From positions 257,006 to 321,005 of the forward strand of contig NZ_KQ948855.1 of NCBI RefSeq assembly GCF_001514215.1: 64,000 nt of DNA, in the 5' to 3' direction. Source of the stretch: Streptomyces bungoensis. Lineage in GTDB: Bacteria; Actinomycetota; Actinomycetes; Streptomycetales; Streptomycetaceae. Shown in pieces: positions 53,299-60,961 of the stretch (position 1 is its first letter; every line of letters starts with the position of its first letter). Position numbers and translations under genes: made by a program. Below the pieces are notes generated by a model. The model had not been told where the DNA came from, did no database searches, and saw only the letters and a program-made list of their open reading frames with translations.

Positions 53299-54465
53299 CT
53301 ACCCCGCTTGTTCCCCGTTCACATAGACGCGCGGAACGCGGGTTCCGATCCGTGTCACGATCTCGTAGGCGATCGTGCCGCAGGCCTGCGCCCAGTCCTC
53401 GGCGGTGGGCTCGCCGCGGTCGCCGGGGCCGAAGAGCACCGCCTCCGCGCCCACCGGGGGCTCGTCGCCGCCCAGGTCCACCACGAACTGGTCCATGGCC
53501 ACGCGTCCGGCGACGGTCCGCCACTTGCCGTCCACCAGCACGGGCCCGGTGCCGGAGGCGTGCCGGGGGACGCCGTCCGCGTAGCCGACGGGGACGAGGC
53601 CGAGGGTGGTGGCGCCCGGGGTGACGTAGTGGTGGCCGTAGCTGACGCCGTGTCCGGCGGGGACGTGCTTGACCAGCGCGAGGGAGGCGCTCAGCGTCAT
53701 CACCGGGCGCAGGCCGAAGTCGGCCGGGGTGCCGATCTCCGGGCTCGGCGACACGCCGTACGTGGCGATGCCGGGCCGGACGAGGTCGAAGTGGGTCTCG
53801 GGGAGGGCGAGGGTGGCCGGCGAGTTGGCGATGTGCCGCACCTCGGGGCGCACGCCCTGCTGCTCGGCGTACGCGACCATCTCCCGGAAGCGGGTGAGCT
53901 GGGCGGCGATGGAGGGGTGCCCGGGTTCGTCGGCGCAGGCGAAGTGGGACCACAGGCCGGTGACCCGGACCAGCCCCTCGGCCTCGGCGCGGAGCGCCCC
54001 GGCGACCAGTTCGGGCCAGTCCGCGGGCTGGCAGCCGTTGCGGCCGAGGCCGGTGTCGGCCTTCAGCTGCACCCGCGCGGGGGTTCCGGCCGACCGGGCG
54101 GCCTCGGTGACCTCGCGCAGGGCCCACATGCCGCTCAGCGAGACGTCGATGCCGGCCTCGATCGCCTGCCGCCAGGGGCCGCCCGGCACCCACAGCCAGC
54201 ACAGCATCCGCGTGTCCAGGCCGGCGGCGCGCAGCGCGAGGGCCTCCTCGGGGGTGGCCGTGCCGAGCCAGGTCGCGCCCGCCTCGACGGCCGCGCGGGC
54301 ACACGGCACCGCGCCGTGGCCGTACGCGTCCGACTTGACGACGGCCATCACGGCCGCACCCGACGCCCGGGCGCGCAGAGCCCGCACGTTGGCCCGGAGG
54401 GCACCCAGATCGATCTCGGCCCGGGCCCGCAGGGGCGCGGTCGGCACAGCACCAGTCTCACTCAT
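53299..54465 (-). CDS. alr: Alanine racemase
   Basis: 388-residue PLP enzyme making D-alanine for peptidoglycan. PLP-binding Lys in AVVKSDAYGHGAVP near residue 45, second catalytic Tyr region GHGVSYGHHYVTPG, and GRVAMDQFVVDLG. Ordinary length. Downstream of nnrD on the same strand, with the duplicated nnrD 3' end in between. Confidence 0.97.
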   Translation of the reverse strand: MSETGAVPTAPLRARAEIDLGALRANVRALRARASGAAVMAVVKSDAYGHGAVPCARAAVEAGATWLGTATPEEALALRAAGLDTRMLCWLWVPGGPWRQAIEAGIDVSLSGMWALREVTEAARSAGTPARVQLKADTGLGRNGCQPADWPELVAGALRAEAEGLVRVTGLWSHFACADEPGHPSIAAQLTRFREMVAYAEQQGVRPEVRHIANSPATLALPETHFDLVRPGIATYGVSPSPEIGTPADFGLRPVMTLSASLALVKHVPAGHGVSYGHHYVTPGATTLGLVPVGYADGVPRHASGTGPVLVDGKWRTVAGRVAMDQFVVDLGGDEPPVGAEAVLFGPGDRGEPTAEDWAQACGTIAYEIVTRIGTRVPRVYVNGEQAG

Positions 54466-54526
54466 CGCGCCCCCAGTCTCTCAGAGGCCTCCGGGCACTC
54501 CGGGCCCAGGACCGGCGACGACCCGC

Positions 54527-54934
54527 GCGATCCACCTCACCCGCGCGTCACGCCCCGCCACGCCGCCGGAATCCGCGCGGCGACATCGTGCGCCCCCACC
54601 GGCGCCCCCCGCGCCGCGAACCGGCCCGCCAGACCGTGCAGGTAGGCCGCCACACTCCCGGCATCCCGCGCAGGCAGCCCCGCCGCCAGCAGCGACCCGG
54701 CGAGCCCGGACAGCACGTCCCCGCCGGGCTCACCCGGCGATCCACCTCACCCGCGCGTCACGCCCCGCCACGCCGCCGGAATCCGCGCGGCGACATCGTG
54801 CGCCCCCACCGGCGCCCCCCGCGCCGCGAACCGGCCCGCCAGACCGTGCAGGTAGGCCGCCACACTCCCGGCATCCCGCGCAGGCAGCCCCGCCGCCAGC
54901 AGCGACCCGGCGAGCCCGGACAGCACGTCCCCGC
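54527..54934. repeat. 198-bp direct duplication of the nnrD 3' end
   Basis: 54527-54724 and 54737-54934 are identical over 198 bp, 12 bp apart (period 210). The right copy is the true 3' end of nnrD including its stop; the left copy is an orphan fragment in the alr-nnrD gap. Complete identity means the event is very recent or an assembly artefact. Confidence 0.95.
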
Positions 54935-56183
54935 TGCCGGCCGTGGCCAGCCACCCCGTCCCCGTCGGGTTCACCCGCACGGCTCCGCCGCCGGGGTCGG
55001 CGACCAGCGTCGTCGACCCCTTCAGCAGCACGGTCGCCCGGAACCGCGCCGCCAGTTCCCGCACCGCGGCCAGCCGCGCGCCCTCGACCTCCTCGCGCCG
55101 CACGCCCAGCAGCGCCGCCGCCTCGCCCGCGTGAGGGGTCATCAGCGTCGGTGCCGTACGCCCCCGCACCGCGTCCCGGTCGGCCAGCCGCAGCCCGTCC
55201 GCGTCGAGCAGCACCGGCACGTCGGTGTCCAGCACCTCCGCCACGGTCGCCGAGTCCTCCCCGGCGCCCGGCCCGACGACCCACGCCTGCACCCGCCCGG
55301 CCTTGGCGGGCCCCTGGTCGGAGACGAGCGTCTCCGGGTAGCGGGCGATGACCGCGTCCCCGGCCGGGCCGACGTAGCGGACGGCACCGGCCCCGCCGCG
55401 CAGCGCCCCGGACACGGCGAGCACGGCGGCCCCCGGGTACCGCGCCGACCCGGCCGCGATGCCCACCACGCCGCGCCGGTACTTGTCGCTCTCCGCCGCC
55501 GGCACCGGCAGCAGCCGCGCCACGTCGGCGTGCTGCAGCGCCTCCAGCTCGGGGTCGGGCGGCAGTTCGAGCCCGATGTCCACCAGCCGCACGGTCCCGG
55601 CGTACTCCCGCGCGGGGTCGATCAGCAGCCCGGGCTTGTGCGTGCCGAAGGTCACGGTGAGGTCGGCCCGGAGCGCCGCCCCGCGCACCTCACCGGTGTC
55701 CGCCTCGACCCCGCTGGGCAGGTCCACGGCGACGACGGCGGCCCGGGACCGCGCCACGGCCTCGGCCACGGCCCGCGCCTCGGGCCGCAGCCCGCCCTTC
55801 CCGCCGATGCCGACGATCCCGTCGACGACGAGACCGGCCCGCTCGATCGCCCGCCCGGCGCCCTCGGCCGCGGCGATGGTTCCGCCGGCCCTGCGCAGAG
55901 CGGCGAGGCCACCCCGGTGGGTCCGTTCGGGGCCCGCCAGCAGGACGGCCGTGACCCCGGCCCCCCGGCGCGCCAGCCGGGCCCCGGCGTACAGCGCGTC
56001 CCCGCCGTTGTCGCCGCTGCCGACGAGCAGCACCACCCGGCCGCCGTACACCCGCCCGAGCATCTCGGCACAGGCGGCGGCCAGCCCGGCGGCGGCCCGC
56101 TGCATCAGCGCGCCCTCCGGCAGCCGTGCCATCGACGCGCGCTCGGCCGCCCTTACCGTCTCCACGCTGTACGCAGTACGCAT
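54747..56183 (-). CDS. nnrD: NnrD, bifunctional NAD(P)H-hydrate epimerase/dehydratase
   Basis: 478-residue metabolite-repair enzyme that restores damaged NADHX/NADPHX. The N-terminal YjeF_N epimerase domain has VVLLVGSGDNGGDALYAGAR and VVAVDLPSGVEADTGEV; the C-terminal ribokinase-like dehydratase domain has VVGPGAGEDS, LDADGLRL, LMTPHAGEAAALLG and GTGWLATAGSGDVLSGLAGS. Full length. The last ~60 codons lie inside the duplicated segment, so the functional end is preserved by the right-hand copy. Confidence 0.95.
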   Translation of the reverse strand: MRTAYSVETVRAAERASMARLPEGALMQRAAAGLAAACAEMLGRVYGGRVVLLVGSGDNGGDALYAGARLARRGAGVTAVLLAGPERTHRGGLAALRRAGGTIAAAEGAGRAIERAGLVVDGIVGIGGKGGLRPEARAVAEAVARSRAAVVAVDLPSGVEADTGEVRGAALRADLTVTFGTHKPGLLIDPAREYAGTVRLVDIGLELPPDPELEALQHADVARLLPVPAAESDKYRRGVVGIAAGSARYPGAAVLAVSGALRGGAGAVRYVGPAGDAVIARYPETLVSDQGPAKAGRVQAWVVGPGAGEDSATVAEVLDTDVPVLLDADGLRLADRDAVRGRTAPTLMTPHAGEAAALLGVRREEVEGARLAAVRELAARFRATVLLKGSTTLVADPGGGAVRVNPTGTGWLATAGSGDVLSGLAGSLLAAGLPARDAGSVAAYLHGLAGRFAARGAPVGAHDVAARIPAAWRGVTRG

Positions 56184-56229
56184 GGCTTCGAGTCTGCCCC
56201 GGGAGCGCGGCCTTCCACACCCGACCCGC

Positions 56230-56601
56230 TCAGCCCTCGGCGACCACCACGGCCGAGGCCACGCCCGCGTCGTGGCTGAGCGACACGTGCCAGGCCCGTA
56301 CGCCGAGTTCCGCCGCCCGCGCGGCGACGGTCCCCTTCACCCGCAGCCGGGGCTGACCGCTGTCCTCGACGTACACCTCGGCGTCGGTCCAGTGCAGCCC
56401 GGGCGGCGCCCCCAGGGCCTTGGCGAGGGCCTCCTTGGCGGCGAACCGGGCCGCCAGGGACGCGATGCCCCGCCGCTCCCCGCTGGGCGCCAGCAACTCG
56501 CTCCGTACGAACAGCCGATCGGCCAGCCCGGGCGTCCGGTCCAGGGACGCCCGGAACCGGTCGATCTCGGCGACGTCGATTCCGACCCCGATGATGCTCA
56601 T
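56230..56601 (-). CDS. acpS: AcpS, holo-[acyl-carrier-protein] synthase
   Basis: 123-residue phosphopantetheinyl transferase: [14 protein letters not shown] at the start, the Mg-binding [13 protein letters not shown], and [14 protein letters not shown]. It converts apo-ACP to holo-ACP for fatty acid synthesis. ATG 56601 begins the domain; the longer frame is not needed. Upstream of nnrD and alr on the same strand. Confidence 0.96.
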   Translation of the reverse strand: MSIIGVGIDVAEIDRFRASLDRTPGLADRLFVRSELLAPSGERRGIASLAARFAAKEALAKALGAPPGLHWTDAEVYVEDSGQPRLRVKGTVAARAAELGVRAWHVSLSHDAGVASAVVVAEG

Positions 56602-56930
56602 GCCGAGCACCCTACGGCCCCGCCCCCTCCGTCCCCGCCTTTGTCCCCGGGCCGTTGTCACAGCGGACCGCCGGCCTGCGGCAACTTGATCCGATCACTT
56701 CACACACCGTCAGCGTGCCCTGGGGGCCGGCCGGCGCGCCGGTGATTCCCCGGAACAGGGGGCGGACCTGCGCCAGGAGGGCGGCTACCCGTACTCGGCG
56801 GAGTCCGGCAACACCGACGTCGGCGCCGTCCGGGGGGTGTGGTTCCTGGCGTCGCGCTGATCTGCCTGACGGAGCGCGTCCGCAAGTGGGCCGCGCGCAA
56901 GGGCTGAGGTTCGCCGGGCGGCACCGGCCG
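56602..56930 (+). pseudogene. Possible gene remnant
   Basis: About 330 bp between acpS and the repeat protein. A plus-strand stretch around 56755-56860 reads coding-like (RQEGGYPYSAESGNTDVGAV) until a TGA, after which another frame ends with LTERVRKWAARKG at a stop near 56907. Probably the decayed end of a gene; no family recognised. Confidence 0.25.
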
Positions 56931-57494
56931 TCACCCCTGCGGTGGCTCCGTACGGCCGTCGTCGCCGGGAGGGTGCTCGGCGGCCCGGCGGCGGGCCTCG
57001 GCCAGGGCGCGCTCGAAGTCCTCGCGGGCGCGCCGCTGGGTGCCCTCGGCGTCGTGCAGCAGCACGTCGATCTCCTCGGGCGTGGCCTCCACGGGCGGGG
57101 GCTCGGTGAGGTCGCCGGCAGCGGCGGTGTTCCCGGTGCCCCGGCGGCGGGCCTCGGCGAAGGCGCGCTCGAAGTCCTCGCGGGCGCGCCGCTGGGTGCC
57201 CTCGGCGTCGTGCAGCAGCACGTCGATCTCCTCGGGCGTGGCCTCCACGGGCGGCGGGCCCTCGTCGGTCAGGCGGGCGTGGAGCCAGCGGCATGCCCGG
57301 TCCTCGTCCGGGAACCGCTCCAGCACCTCGTGGGTGCCGCGCTCGCGGACCCCCACGATCCACCGGCCGTCACGCTGTTCGAGGACGTAGCGGTCGCCGG
57401 GCGGGCGCGGGGCGGGGGTGCAGCCGGGGATGTCGTAGTACGCCTCCGGGACCCCGGCCGCCCGCAGGGCCCGGCAGAGCTGGAAGCGGTCCAT
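56931..57494 (-). CDS. Unknown protein with an internal 38-residue tandem duplication
   Basis: 187-residue protein. Residues 1-75 form a small alpha/beta domain (MDRFQLCRALRAAGVPEAYY, RYVLEQRDGRWIVGVRERG) that looks like an immunity-type fold. The rest is two near-identical copies of PPPVEATPEEIDVLLHDAEG + TQRRAREDFERA.AEARRR, separated by a short linker. The unit is helical and charged. At the DNA level 56984-57098 and 57140-57254 differ at only two positions. No family named. Confidence 0.75.
   Translation of the reverse strand: MDRFQLCRALRAAGVPEAYYDIPGCTPAPRPPGDRYVLEQRDGRWIVGVRERGTHEVLERFPDEDRACRWLHARLTDEGPPPVEATPEEIDVLLHDAEGTQRRAREDFERAFAEARRRGTGNTAAAGDLTEPPPVEATPEEIDVLLHDAEGTQRRAREDFERALAEARRRAAEHPPGDDGRTEPPQG
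56984..57254. repeat. 115-bp direct repeats within the unknown gene
   Basis: 56984-57098 repeated at 57140-57254 with two mismatches, period 156 bp (52 codons, in frame). A recent internal duplication that could vary in copy number by recombination. Confidence 0.9.
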
Positions 57495-57566
57495 GGGGCC
57501 AGTCTCCCACCGGGGACGGAGCCGGGCCCGGCGTCCGCTGTGCGGCGCGGGCCCGGCTCCGGAGGA

Positions 57567-58436
57567 TCACCGGATCGTGGTCTTCACCCCGGCCGGCGGC
57601 TTGTTCTTCATCGTCTTTACGTCCGTGTACGGGACCTTCACCCGCACCAGGGTGCCGTTGCCCACCAGGTCGCCCACGCTGACGCGCACGGTGTCCTTGC
57701 AGGCGGAGCTCGAGGTGGCGTACTGGATGGCCCCGCCCGGCTGCTCGAACGCCGGGGCGGCCGGCCCCGCGCAGACCGTGACGTTCTTGGCCACCTTGTA
57801 GAGGTGGTAGTCGAAGGGATAGCGCGGATCGCTGGTGTTGAGGTTGGACGGCGGGATCGCCCGCTGCCCGAACTTCGTGCCCGCCGGGGAGAGGAACCGG
57901 CCGCTCTCGTTGCCGAACCGGTCGAGGAACTGGCCCGCGTTGAGGGTCAGGTGCGCCGCGATCGGGTTGCCCTGGCGGTCCAGCGCGAAGCCGTCCTGGG
58001 GCGGGTACTTCCAGTCGCCCTGGCCCGAGTCCTTGGTCGGGTCCCACCACTTGTTCAGGAACTGCACGGCGGTCAGGCCGCCGGTCCGGTTGTAGCCCTG
58101 GAGGATGCTCCCCAGCAGCCCGCGCGTCGGCAGGTACCGGGGGCCGAGCCGCCAGTCACCGCAGTAGTAGTACGCGCGGTAGGCCAGGGGGATGGGGTAG
58201 GGCACCAGGCCGCGGCACACCCACGACATGCCGGGGTCGTCCTGGCCGCCCTCCGGCAGTCCGAGGCGTCCCGCCGTCCGGGGCGCCGCCGGGACCGGCC
58301 GGGCCTGGCCGGCCTGCCGGATGCGGCCGCCGTCCTCGTGCGTGGGCGCCGCCGCCGCCGCGGAGGCGCCCATGACCAGGGAACCGGTCAGGCCGACCGC
58401 AGCCGCGAGGCCGGCACACTTCACTGACGATCTCAA
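57567..58436 (-). CDS. Secreted TNT-domain protein (NAD+ glycohydrolase type)
   Basis: About 289-residue secreted protein; the start is probably TTG 58436 with GGGAGG just upstream (GTG inside the signal is an alternative). A signal peptide ends in SAAAAAP. The C-terminal ~115 residues match the TNT (tuberculosis necrotizing toxin) domain: WKYPPQDGFALDRQGNPI, LTLNAGQFLDRFGNESGRFL, SPAGTKFGQRAIPPSNLN, and PAFEQPGGAIQY. The middle contains four Cys, likely disulfides (WVCRGLVPYP, YYYCGDW). TNT domains hydrolyse NAD+. No immunity gene is obvious next to it, which may not be needed for an exported enzyme. Confidence 0.85.
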   Translation of the reverse strand: MRSSVKCAGLAAAVGLTGSLVMGASAAAAAPTHEDGGRIRQAGQARPVPAAPRTAGRLGLPEGGQDDPGMSWVCRGLVPYPIPLAYRAYYYCGDWRLGPRYLPTRGLLGSILQGYNRTGGLTAVQFLNKWWDPTKDSGQGDWKYPPQDGFALDRQGNPIAAHLTLNAGQFLDRFGNESGRFLSPAGTKFGQRAIPPSNLNTSDPRYPFDYHLYKVAKNVTVCAGPAAPAFEQPGGAIQYATSSSACKDTVRVSVGDLVGNGTLVRVKVPYTDVKTMKNKPPAGVKTTIR

Positions 58437-58608
58437 CGAACCTCCCACGCTTACGCGCGTCCGGTAAAAGGTCCCGTCGCGTCCCGAAAGACCGGGAACG
58501 GGCGGAATGATGAGATCACTCAAGCCGGAACGGCCCGGCGGAAGCGAGCGGACGCGCCGCGCCTGCCGCCGAAGGAGTCACATGATGTGACGAGCCATCA
58601 GGCGAGGC

Positions 58609-60456
58609 TCACTCCACCGTCACCGACTTCGCCAGGTTCCGGGGCTGGTCCACCTCGTTGCCGCGGGCGGTGGCCAGTTCGCAGGCGAAGACCTGGAGCG
58701 GCACCGTGGCGACGAGGGGCTGCAGGAGGGTGGGGGTGGCCGGGATGCGGATGAGGTGGTCGGCGTAGGGCACGACCGCCTCGTCGCCCTCCTCCGCGAT
58801 CACGATCGTGCGGGCGCCGCGCGCGCGGATCTCCTGGATGTTGGACACGATCTTGTCGTGCAGGATCGACCGGCCGCGCGGCGACGGGACGACCACGACG
58901 ACCGGGAGGTCCTCGTCGATCAGCGCGATCGGGCCGTGCTTCAGCTCGCCGGCCGCGAAGCCCTCGGCGTGCATGTACGCCAGTTCCTTGAGCTTCAGGG
59001 CGCCTTCGAGGGCGACCGGGTAACCGACGTGCCGGCCCAGGAACAGGACCGTGTTCTTGTCGGAGAGGGACCGGGCCAGCTCGCGCACCGGCTCCATGGT
59101 CTCCAGGACCCGCTCGACCGAGTCCGCGATCCGCGACAGGTCGCGGATCACGTCCTGGATCTCGTCGCCCCACTTGGTGCCGCGCACCTGGCCGAGGTAC
59201 AGCGCGACCAGGTAGCAGGCCACCAGCTGGGTCAGGAACGCCTTGGTGGAGGCGACGGCGACCTCGGGGCCGGCGTGGGTGTAGAGGACCGCGTCCGACT
59301 CGCGCGGGATCGTGGAGCCGTTGGTGTTGCAGATGGCCAGCACCTTGGCGCCCTGCTCGCGGGCGTGGCGCAGCGCCATCAGGGTGTCCATGGTCTCGCC
59401 GGACTGGGAGATGGCGATGACCAGGGTCTGCGCGTCGAGGATCGGGTCGCGGTAGCGGAACTCACTGGCCAGTTCCACCTCGCAGGGGATGCGGGTCCAG
59501 TGCTCGATGGCGTACTTGGCGATCAGGCCCGCGTGGAAGGCCGTGCCGCAGGCGACGATGACGACCTTGTCCATCTCGCGCAGCTCGGAGGCGGAGATGC
59601 GGACCTCGTCGAGGGTGAGGTTGCCGCTCGCGTCGATGCGGCCCAGCAGGGTGTCGGCGACCGCCTTCGGCTGCTCGGCGATCTCCTTGAGCATGAAGTA
59701 GTCGTAGCCGTCCTTCTCGGCGGCGTCCGCGTCCCAGTCGACGTTGTAGGACCGCACCTCTGCGGGGCGGCCGTCGAAGCCGGTGACGGTCACGCCGTCG
59801 CGGCGCAGCTCGACCACCTGGTCCTGGCCGAGCTCGACGGCCGAGCGGGTGTGGGCGATGAACGCGGCGACGTCCGAGGCGAGGAACGCCTCGCCCTCTC
59901 CTACGCCCACGACCAGCGGGGAGTTGCGGCGGGCACCGACGACGACGTCCGGCTCGTCGGCGTGCACGGCGACCAGGGTGAACGCGCCCTCCAGGCGCCG
60001 GCACACCAGCCGCATGGCCTCGGCGAGGTCGGCGCAGGAGGAGAACTCCTCGGCGAGCAGGTGCGCGACGACCTCGGTGTCCGTCTCGGAGCCCAGCTCG
60101 TGGCCTCGCTCGGCCAGTTCGGCCCGCAGCGCGGCGAAGTTCTCGATGATGCCGTTGTGGACGACGGCGACCCGCCCCGCGTTGTCGAGATGGGGGTGGG
60201 CGTTGGCGTCGGTCGGGCCGCCGTGCGTGGCCCACCGGGTGTGACCGATGCCCGTCGAACCGGCCGGCAGCGGCCGCTCGACCAGCTCCTTCTCCAGATT
60301 GACCAGCTTCCCGGCCTTCTTCGCCGCCGCCAGCCCGCCGTCCGAGAGCACGGCGACGCCCGCCGAGTCGTAGCCCCGGTACTCCAGCCGCTTCAGCCCG
60401 GCCATCACGACGTCCAGTGCCGACTGCGATCCCACGTATCCCACGATTCCGCACAT
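58609..60456 (-). CDS. glmS: GlmS, glutamine-fructose-6-phosphate aminotransferase
   Basis: 615-residue enzyme making glucosamine-6-phosphate for cell wall precursors. N-terminal class II glutamine amidotransferase with nucleophile Cys2 (MCGIVGYVG) and HTRWATHG; two SIS isomerase domains with VACGTAFHAGLIAKY, SQSGETMDTLMAL, ELKHGPIALID and a terminal PRNLAKSVTVE. ATG 60456 is fixed by the catalytic Cys. No glmS ribozyme is seen upstream, as expected outside Firmicutes. Confidence 0.98.
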   Translation of the reverse strand: MCGIVGYVGSQSALDVVMAGLKRLEYRGYDSAGVAVLSDGGLAAAKKAGKLVNLEKELVERPLPAGSTGIGHTRWATHGGPTDANAHPHLDNAGRVAVVHNGIIENFAALRAELAERGHELGSETDTEVVAHLLAEEFSSCADLAEAMRLVCRRLEGAFTLVAVHADEPDVVVGARRNSPLVVGVGEGEAFLASDVAAFIAHTRSAVELGQDQVVELRRDGVTVTGFDGRPAEVRSYNVDWDADAAEKDGYDYFMLKEIAEQPKAVADTLLGRIDASGNLTLDEVRISASELREMDKVVIVACGTAFHAGLIAKYAIEHWTRIPCEVELASEFRYRDPILDAQTLVIAISQSGETMDTLMALRHAREQGAKVLAICNTNGSTIPRESDAVLYTHAGPEVAVASTKAFLTQLVACYLVALYLGQVRGTKWGDEIQDVIRDLSRIADSVERVLETMEPVRELARSLSDKNTVLFLGRHVGYPVALEGALKLKELAYMHAEGFAAGELKHGPIALIDEDLPVVVVVPSPRGRSILHDKIVSNIQEIRARGARTIVIAEEGDEAVVPYADHLIRIPATPTLLQPLVATVPLQVFACELATARGNEVDQPRNLAKSVTVE

Positions 60457-60961
60457 GCGCGGCAGCCTACGGTCCGGGAGCGCTCCGAAAGAGGCACCGC
60501 GTGCCCGAAATCGGAAATTCCCACCGGGGCAGGAAGGGCCGCGACTCGGGGTCGATAATCGGCCATCTTTCTTCGGCCAACCCACCCCTCGCCCACCTCA
60601 CCCACTCACAGAAAGTACACAGAATCTGCAGAGATGACCGGGCCCGGGCGCGGAAGGATTCACGCCAGCCCCACCACCGGGAGCATGAACACCTGTACGA
60701 CCACGGTTACTTGTGCGTAGGGTGTCGTCCGCGCACGGCGGGGCCTGACCACTCCGTCCGCGCACGTCAGTCAGCGACCGGGGGAACGCCGTCGCTCACG
60801 GGGAGGGGTTGCATCGCCATGCCGTCGTACCGGCTGTCCGGCTGCCTCACGTCACTCGGGTTCCGGAGTCGCTGACCGTCTCCCGCGGACCCCGCACTGT
60901 CCCTGCTCTTCGGCCGCCCTTCGGCGTGCAGCCGCCCCCTGAGCCCAGAGAGGGATGCTCC
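60457..60961. other. 505-bp divergent intergenic region with a weak promoter and leader ORF
   Basis: No gene of normal size. A possible plus-strand promoter (TGTACG at 60694-60699, TAGGGT at 60718-60723, 18-nt spacer) lies 240 bp before the downstream CDS. The long leader contains a tiny ORF (MPSYRLSGCLTSLGFRSR, 60820-60876) behind a purine-rich GGGGAGGGG. Both are tentative. Confidence 0.35.

Noticed and set aside
60457..60700. Possible glmS ribozyme
   Set aside because: No core resembling the ribozyme is seen, and it is not known in actinobacteria.
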